From contig JANQHU010000207.1 in assembly GCA_028282485.1 (NCBI GenBank), positions 1 through 9,181 of the forward strand: a stretch of DNA of 9,181 nt. The letters are read 5' to 3'. The stretch's first letter is position 1; the number at the start of each line of letters is the position of its first letter. Source of the DNA: Bacillota bacterium. GTDB lineage: Bacteria; Bacillota; UBA4882; UBA8346. Shown here piece after piece: positions 6,015 through 9,181 of this stretch. The notes beneath the pieces were generated by a model. That model was not told where the DNA came from. It saw only the letters and a program-made list of their open reading frames with translations, and did no database searches. The position numbers were made by a program, and so were the translations under genes.

Positions 6015-6602
6015 TCAAAATAGCCAATGAAATATTTTAGTTAAGAGCCCGGTATTTTGAGTTTCCCCCACGGTCCCCTGGCCGACAAACTCAATCTGGG
6101 CATCTGCGATATGGGACGATAAGACTTGATTATTAATTCCCACATCTTTGCTGCGCACATTTCCGGTGACTCTAATGGTCTGCCGTTCTTTATTTACTTT
6201 AATCTGCTGCTGCCCTTCTAAGCATAAAATGCCGCCTGGCTTGACCTCTTTAACGGCCACGGTAATCTTGGCTTGGATATTACCACCACGGGTAGTGGAG
6301 CCTTGGCCTTGGTATTTGGAATCCCAGTCTCCTTTTAACCCCGGTAAGAATCCGGAAAGCAGGCCGCTTCCCGTACTTAACCCTAAAGAATTCTTTTCAC
6401 TATTAGAGGAATCGGCTTGTTGGGTAGCACTGGATTGTTCGATGATTAAAATGGTTACCAGATCCCCGGGATGAAACACCTTTTCTTGATTACTATAAAG
6501 GGAATGGCTCTGGTCATTCCACAAAGATTCACCCTGCACTACTCCACCTAGATGCAATAACAGCAATAAACTACCGATTAAAACTAACCAACGTTGCTTC
6601 AT
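6015..6602 (-). CDS. flgH: Flagellar L-ring protein FlgH, without lipoprotein signal
   Basis: 195 residues, shorter than the ~230 of enterobacterial FlgH. Recognisable blocks: SLW and SLYSN after the signal, FHPGDLVTILIIE (43-55), the Ser-rich loop (57-72), GNIQAKITVAVKEVKPGGILCLEG (107-130), INNQVLSSHIADAQIEFVGQG (156-176) and a hydrophobic end LLTKIFHWLF. FlgH forms the L-ring in the outer membrane around the rod and is usually a lipoprotein. Here the signal peptide ends VVQG-ESLW (about residue 24) with no lipobox Cys; the only cysteine is C127, deep in the domain. It is thus probably exported by signal peptidase I and anchored by its fold or by the P-ring. The ribosome site GGAGGTGA lies 7 nt before ATG 6602, and the start shares one base with the flgA stop (TAATG). 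Confidence 0.96.
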   Translation of the reverse strand: MKQRWLVLIGSLLLLLHLGGVVQGESLWNDQSHSLYSNQEKVFHPGDLVTILIIEQSSATQQADSSNSEKNSLGLSTGSGLLSGFLPGLKGDWDSKYQGQGSTTRGGNIQAKITVAVKEVKPGGILCLEGQQQIKVNKERQTIRVTGNVRSKDVGINNQVLSSHIADAQIEFVGQGTVGETQNTGLLTKIFHWLF

Positions 6603-7558
6603 TATAAGTTCACCTCCACCAGGTTGGCCCCAATAACCCGGGCTTGAAAAAGATGGTTGCTGTCCGGATTAACGATCCCAATCTGATTATCTTGCCAACC
6701 ATCTTCCCGGGCAATTCCCACTAAGCTAATTACACATTGCCGCTGCCGCACGATTACTTTGACCCGAGCCCCTTTATGTACCAGGGGTACGGGTTCGATT
6801 TGGGTTAATTGTAAATAACTCCGCCCCGGCACTCTAGTTGTTAAACGATACTTTTGCGGTAATTCCCCGCGGACTTCCCGGCCGGTTTTCAGTTCCCTTT
6901 CTTGCTTTTCAAAATCCTGCTCATTTAAAAATTTTTTGGCGGCTAACCCTCTTTTAGCCTGATAAACAAAGGCTTTCCCCCGGAGCTTGCCACTAATATT
7001 GTAAACTCGTTTTTCAGCAGTTTTTTCGTTAGTGAGGGTAACTTTAAAACTAATTCCGCCGATTAAGGGAATCCGGCCCACGGGGGCTACTTTTATTTGC
7101 CAATCGCCTGGTTTTAACCAAATTTTTTGGGGTAGGTTATAAAAATCAAGCCACCGTTTGTTAAGGCTTTTATCTATCCTGATAGTTGCCTCGATCTTTT
7201 GGCGTAAGGTCGACCCCCGTAGACAAAAGGCCTGGCTTTTGATTTGGACTTGGGCGGGCATTTCCAACCGAATCGGTAACGAGAGTCGGTATTGTTTTAA
7301 TAAAAAGGCCAAATATTTTTTACTAATACTGCGTTCTTTGCCCGGCCGGGGGGCCTCTCCCAAGCTCAACTGAGCCAGTTTCTGCCGCTCCGGGTCAGTG
7401 CCTCCTTGAATTTTAGCAATGGCGCCCAAATAAAGTTTGGCACTCTTAACAGTCACTAGTGCCGGAATCTGCAAAATGATTTCCGCAGTGGCTGCCCGGA
7501 GATTAACAATAAAAATCCCCCAAAAGATTAGACTAAAAACTAAGATCCGCCACCCCAT
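6602..7558 (-). CDS. flgA: Flagellar P-ring assembly chaperone FlgA
   Basis: 318 residues, longer than E. coli FlgA (about 220) because of an extended N-terminal part. A signal peptide spans residues 1-25 (hydrophobic ILVFSLIFWGIFIV, cleavage near RAATA). The N-terminal region carries LYLGAIAKIQG and LSLGEAPRPGK. The C-terminal SAF/ChapFlgA domain (~195-318) shows RGLAAKKFLNEQDFE, EPVPLVHKGARVKVIV, a GIAREDGWQDNQIGIVNPDS block and the terminal RVIGANLVEVNL. It works in the periplasm to assist FlgI polymerisation into the P-ring. It starts 8 nt after the flgG stop with only a weak ribosome site, so coupling to flgG is likely; its stop overlaps the flgH start by 1 nt. Its position right before flgH and flgI supports the assignment. 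Confidence 0.94.
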   Translation of the reverse strand: MGWRILVFSLIFWGIFIVNLRAATAEIILQIPALVTVKSAKLYLGAIAKIQGGTDPERQKLAQLSLGEAPRPGKERSISKKYLAFLLKQYRLSLPIRLEMPAQVQIKSQAFCLRGSTLRQKIEATIRIDKSLNKRWLDFYNLPQKIWLKPGDWQIKVAPVGRIPLIGGISFKVTLTNEKTAEKRVYNISGKLRGKAFVYQAKRGLAAKKFLNEQDFEKQERELKTGREVRGELPQKYRLTTRVPGRSYLQLTQIEPVPLVHKGARVKVIVRQRQCVISLVGIAREDGWQDNQIGIVNPDSNHLFQARVIGANLVEVNL

Positions 7559-7566
7559 TTGATCAG

Positions 7567-8355
7567 TTACCGCCGCAGATTATTAGCGGTCTGTAACATC
7601 TCGTCCGCCGCTTGAATAGCTTTGGAATTCACCTCATAAGCCCGTTGGGCTACAATCATACTGACCATTTCTTCCACTGTTTTCACGTTAGACATTTCTA
7701 ACGAACCCTGAATAATGGTTCCCACCCCTTCTGTTCCGGGAGTGACGACAATTGCTTCCCCGGATGCACTAGTTCGTTGGTAGAGCCCTTTGCCAATATT
7801 ACTTAACCCGGCCGGATTAGTAAAATTAGCTAATTCAATCTGGCCAATTTCCTGGGTTTCCTCTTCGCCAGCCAAGATTACCGAAACCGTACCGTCGGAA
7901 CCAACATTAATCGATTGGGTATTGCTAGGAATGGTAATATCCGGTTGCAGATAGTACCCTTCGGAAGTGGTTAGTCTCCCTTCACTACTTAATTTCATGG
8001 CCCCACAGCGGGTATAACCCGTGGTCCCGTCGGGCATTTGGACTTGAAAGAAACCGTCTCCTTCAATGACTAAATCCAGGGGATTTTCCGTCAACACATA
8101 ATCTCCCTGGGTAAAGATCTTGGTAGTGGCGATGGGCCGCACCCCATGCCCTACTTGAAGCCCGGTTGGCAACTGCATTCCTTGAGTGGCCGAACTTCCC
8201 GCATTCCGCAAGGTTTGATAAAGTAAATCCTCAAACTCGACTCGTAATTTTTTAAAGCCAGTGGTATTCACATTGGCTAAATTATTGGAAATGGTATCTA
8301 AATTCATTTGTTGTGCCATCATTCCCGTTCCGGCGGTCCATAAAGCTCTAATCAT
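7567..8355 (-). CDS. flgG: Flagellar distal rod protein FlgG
   Basis: 262 residues, matching FlgG of other bacteria (about 260). The N-terminus MIRALWTAGTGMMAQQMNLD and the rod signature SNNLANVNTTGFKK define the family. The central domain follows (GQVGHG-like LQVGHGVRPI, then GDGFFQV at ~99-105), and the C-terminal domain ends EMSNVKTVEEMVSMIVAQRA and Y..NSKAIQAADEMLQTANNL. Terminal helices form the coiled-coil of the rod. One oddity is Cys-Gly in GYTRCGAMKL where Asp/Ala-Gly is usual. ATG 8355 is chosen because a strong GGGAGGT ribosome site lies 6 nt upstream and the family begins at this methionine; the in-frame extension to 8391 is not needed. The protein is exported by the flagellar type III system, so it has no signal peptide. 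Confidence 0.97.
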   Translation of the reverse strand: MIRALWTAGTGMMAQQMNLDTISNNLANVNTTGFKKLRVEFEDLLYQTLRNAGSSATQGMQLPTGLQVGHGVRPIATTKIFTQGDYVLTENPLDLVIEGDGFFQVQMPDGTTGYTRCGAMKLSSEGRLTTSEGYYLQPDITIPSNTQSINVGSDGTVSVILAGEEETQEIGQIELANFTNPAGLSNIGKGLYQRTSASGEAIVVTPGTEGVGTIIQGSLEMSNVKTVEEMVSMIVAQRAYEVNSKAIQAADEMLQTANNLRR

Positions 8356-8431
8356 GATTATACCTCCCTTGGTATTTGGCATTTCGCCCATAAATTATTC
8401 CCTTTTCGTAGCAAAAAACCACCTTGCGCCG

Positions 8432-8470
8432 AGCTGTTTTTTAGGATTACAGTAAACCCTAAACACAGCT
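8432..8470. repeat. Inverted repeat (hairpin) upstream of flgG
   Basis: On the minus strand AGCTGT-G-TTTAGG pairs with CCTAAA-AA-ACAGCT, giving two 6-bp helices with a 1x2 internal loop and a 12-nt terminal loop. No T run follows directly, so it is not an ordinary terminator. It ends 76 bp before the flgG start codon. Confidence 0.6.
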
Positions 8471-8501
8471 AGTTACAGGCAGTTCCACAAAATTCTTTTC
8501 C

Positions 8502-8541
8502 AGTCTTTTTGCAAGATTAACTAACTAATCTAAAAAAGACT
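8502..8541. repeat. Long inverted repeat in the flgF-flgG gap
   Basis: An outer 9-bp stem (AGTCTTTTT 8502-8510 with AAAAAGACT 8533-8541) and an inner 6-bp stem (AGATTA 8514-8519 with TAATCT 8526-8531) enclose a 6-nt loop, with a 3x1 internal loop between stems. It is the strongest secondary structure in the gap and has no T tail on either strand. Confidence 0.65.
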
Positions 8542-8555
8542 CTCGTTAAGCTTAT

Positions 8556-8584
8556 AAAAGATCTCCGTCGCTCGATCTTTTTTT
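8556..8584. terminator. Weak terminator-like hairpin after flgF
   Basis: An 8-bp stem AAAAGATC (8556-8563) / GATCTTTT (8574-8581) with a 10-nt loop. The T run is longer on the + strand (to 8584) than on the minus strand (four T), where flgF transcripts arrive about 75 bp after the stop codon. It could attenuate or end the flgF transcript, but the stem is AT-rich and weak. Confidence 0.3.
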
Positions 8585-8656
8585 AGAAACCTCCGCAAGC
8601 GGTCCGGCCTCTATTGCTTTTTTGACTGCCCGATAATTTGCAATTATTTAAGAACC

Positions 8657-9181
8657 TTATTTGGCTAATTCATTAATAGTCTTACTTAATGTTTCATCCT
8701 GAGCCGTTAAAGTCTTCTGACAGGCTTCATAAGTCCGAAAGACAGTAATCATTTTTACCATTTCCCGCACCACGCTGACATTGGCCTTTTCGATCATCCC
8801 TTGATGAACCAGACAATTGGTTGCCGGGACGGCTGGTTCGCCGCTGCTGGTTCGGTAGAGGTTTTCACCTTCTTTTACCATCTGCTCCGGGGCTGCTAAC
8901 TGGAAGCGGTCCACTAACTTTTCACCTTGAAAAATCTCCCCTTGGGGGGAAACAGCAAAAGCTCCTTGACCTAACCGAATCGGCCCATTCTGCCCTAAAA
9001 CACGATAACCGGCCTTTGTCGTTAGGTAACCATCTCGGTCCAAGACAAAATTGCCGGCTCTGGTATACTTCAATTCTTCCTGAGCTTGTACTGCAAAAAG
9101 GCCTAACCCTTCTAAGGCAAAATCAAATTGGTTTTCGGTAGCCATGGTATTACCATTGCTAAAATCAGTATAATGATTAAT
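8657..9181 (-). CDS. flgF: Flagellar rod protein, FlgF-type (5' end beyond the window)
   Basis: 174 residues are visible; the frame stays open to the right edge, so the N-terminal rod signature lies outside. The visible part opens with TDFSNGNTMATENQFDFALE, the conserved lead-in to the FlgE/F/G central domain, followed by GLGLFAVQ, YTRAGNFVLDRDGYL and GYRVLGQNGPI. The C-terminal domain reads HQGMIEKANVSVVREMVKMI and then FRTYEACQKTLTAQDETL up to INELAK. The internal ATG at 9143-9145 is not the start, since homology continues upstream of it. Position before flgG and the divergent loops favour FlgF (proximal rod; FlhO in Bacillus terminology) over a second FlgG, though the two families are hard to separate from this part. 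Stop TAA at 8657-8659. Confidence 0.9.
   Translation of the reverse strand: MNHYTDFSNGNTMATENQFDFALEGLGLFAVQAQEELKYTRAGNFVLDRDGYLTTKAGYRVLGQNGPIRLGQGAFAVSPQGEIFQGEKLVDRFQLAAPEQMVKEGENLYRTSSGEPAVPATNCLVHQGMIEKANVSVVREMVKMITVFRTYEACQKTLTAQDETLSKTINELAK

Larger units (their letters stand above)
8356..8656 (-). other. Non-coding flgF-flgG gap with several inverted repeats
   Basis: 301 bp separate flgF from flgG while all later flagellar genes are 1 to 34 bp apart. I find no supported gene in it. It holds three hairpin-forming inverted repeats (8432-8470, 8502-8541, 8556-8581) arranged one after another, and the flgG ribosome site at its end. No convincing sigma-A or sigma-28 promoter is visible on the minus strand. 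I checked for c-di-GMP-I riboswitch and T-box signatures and did not see them. A cis-regulatory RNA, an operon break with an undetected promoter, or a decayed repeat element are all possible. Confidence 0.6.

Noticed and set aside
8405..8425. T-box-like AGGTGG followed by a T run upstream of flgG
   Set aside because: No specifier loop, AG-box or full T-box antiterminator consensus is present, and the downstream genes are flagellar rather than amino-acid related.
8610..8636. Sigma-28-like -10 (CCCGATAA at 8629-8636) in the flgF-flgG gap
   Set aside because: It lies on the + strand, pointing antisense to flgF, and no TAAA -35 box occurs at the required spacing.

Overview
The window looks like a chromosomal segment of a diderm (two-membrane) Firmicutes-type bacterium. 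The Gram-positive flavour comes from strong GGAGG-type ribosome sites, AT-rich intergenic DNA, a short YbxB/RsmC-like methyltransferase and a tRNA-Thr behind a sigma-A-type promoter. The two-membrane inference rests on a full set of genes for the flagellar P-ring and L-ring (flgI, flgH and the P-ring chaperone flgA), which only make sense with a peptidoglycan layer plus an outer membrane. Negativicutes, Halanaerobiales or Limnochordia-like lineages would fit; the exact group cannot be read from this sequence.

Layout on the + strand at the left edge: the 3' end of an unrecognised AT-rich gene (1-222), then a monocistronic tRNA-Thr(TGT) (347-422) with its own promoter (297-325) and an intrinsic terminator (452-480). 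Everything from 520 to the right edge is on the minus strand and converges on the tRNA. In transcription order from the right edge: flgF (5' end cut by the window), a 301-bp non-coding gap with several inverted repeats, then the tightly packed flgG-flgA-flgH-flgI-flgJ run, a 112-bp gap after the flgJ stop plus leader, an unrecognised multi-pass membrane protein (TTG start), a class I methyltransferase, an AT-rich MNT/HEPN pair with overlapping reading frames, and a large AAA-ATPase-like/PD-(D/E)XK protein.

Functionally there are two blocks. The flagellar block builds the distal rod (FlgF, FlgG), caps or chaperones the rod (FlgJ, rod-binding domain only) and builds the P- and L-ring bushings (FlgA, FlgI, FlgH). 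Gaps of 1 to 34 bp from flgG to flgJ suggest translational coupling. The accessory block (520-2970) pairs a minimal nucleotidyltransferase with a HEPN protein, the arrangement of HEPN/MNT toxin-antitoxin modules, followed 47 bp later by an ATPase-nuclease of a family common in anaerobes with no settled function. This block beside a tRNA is the most plausible place for an uncharacterised mobile or defence system, but the sequence alone does not prove one. The more surprising points are a FlgH without a lipobox cysteine, a HEPN protein without the usual RX4-6H RNase motif, and the structured flgF-flgG gap.
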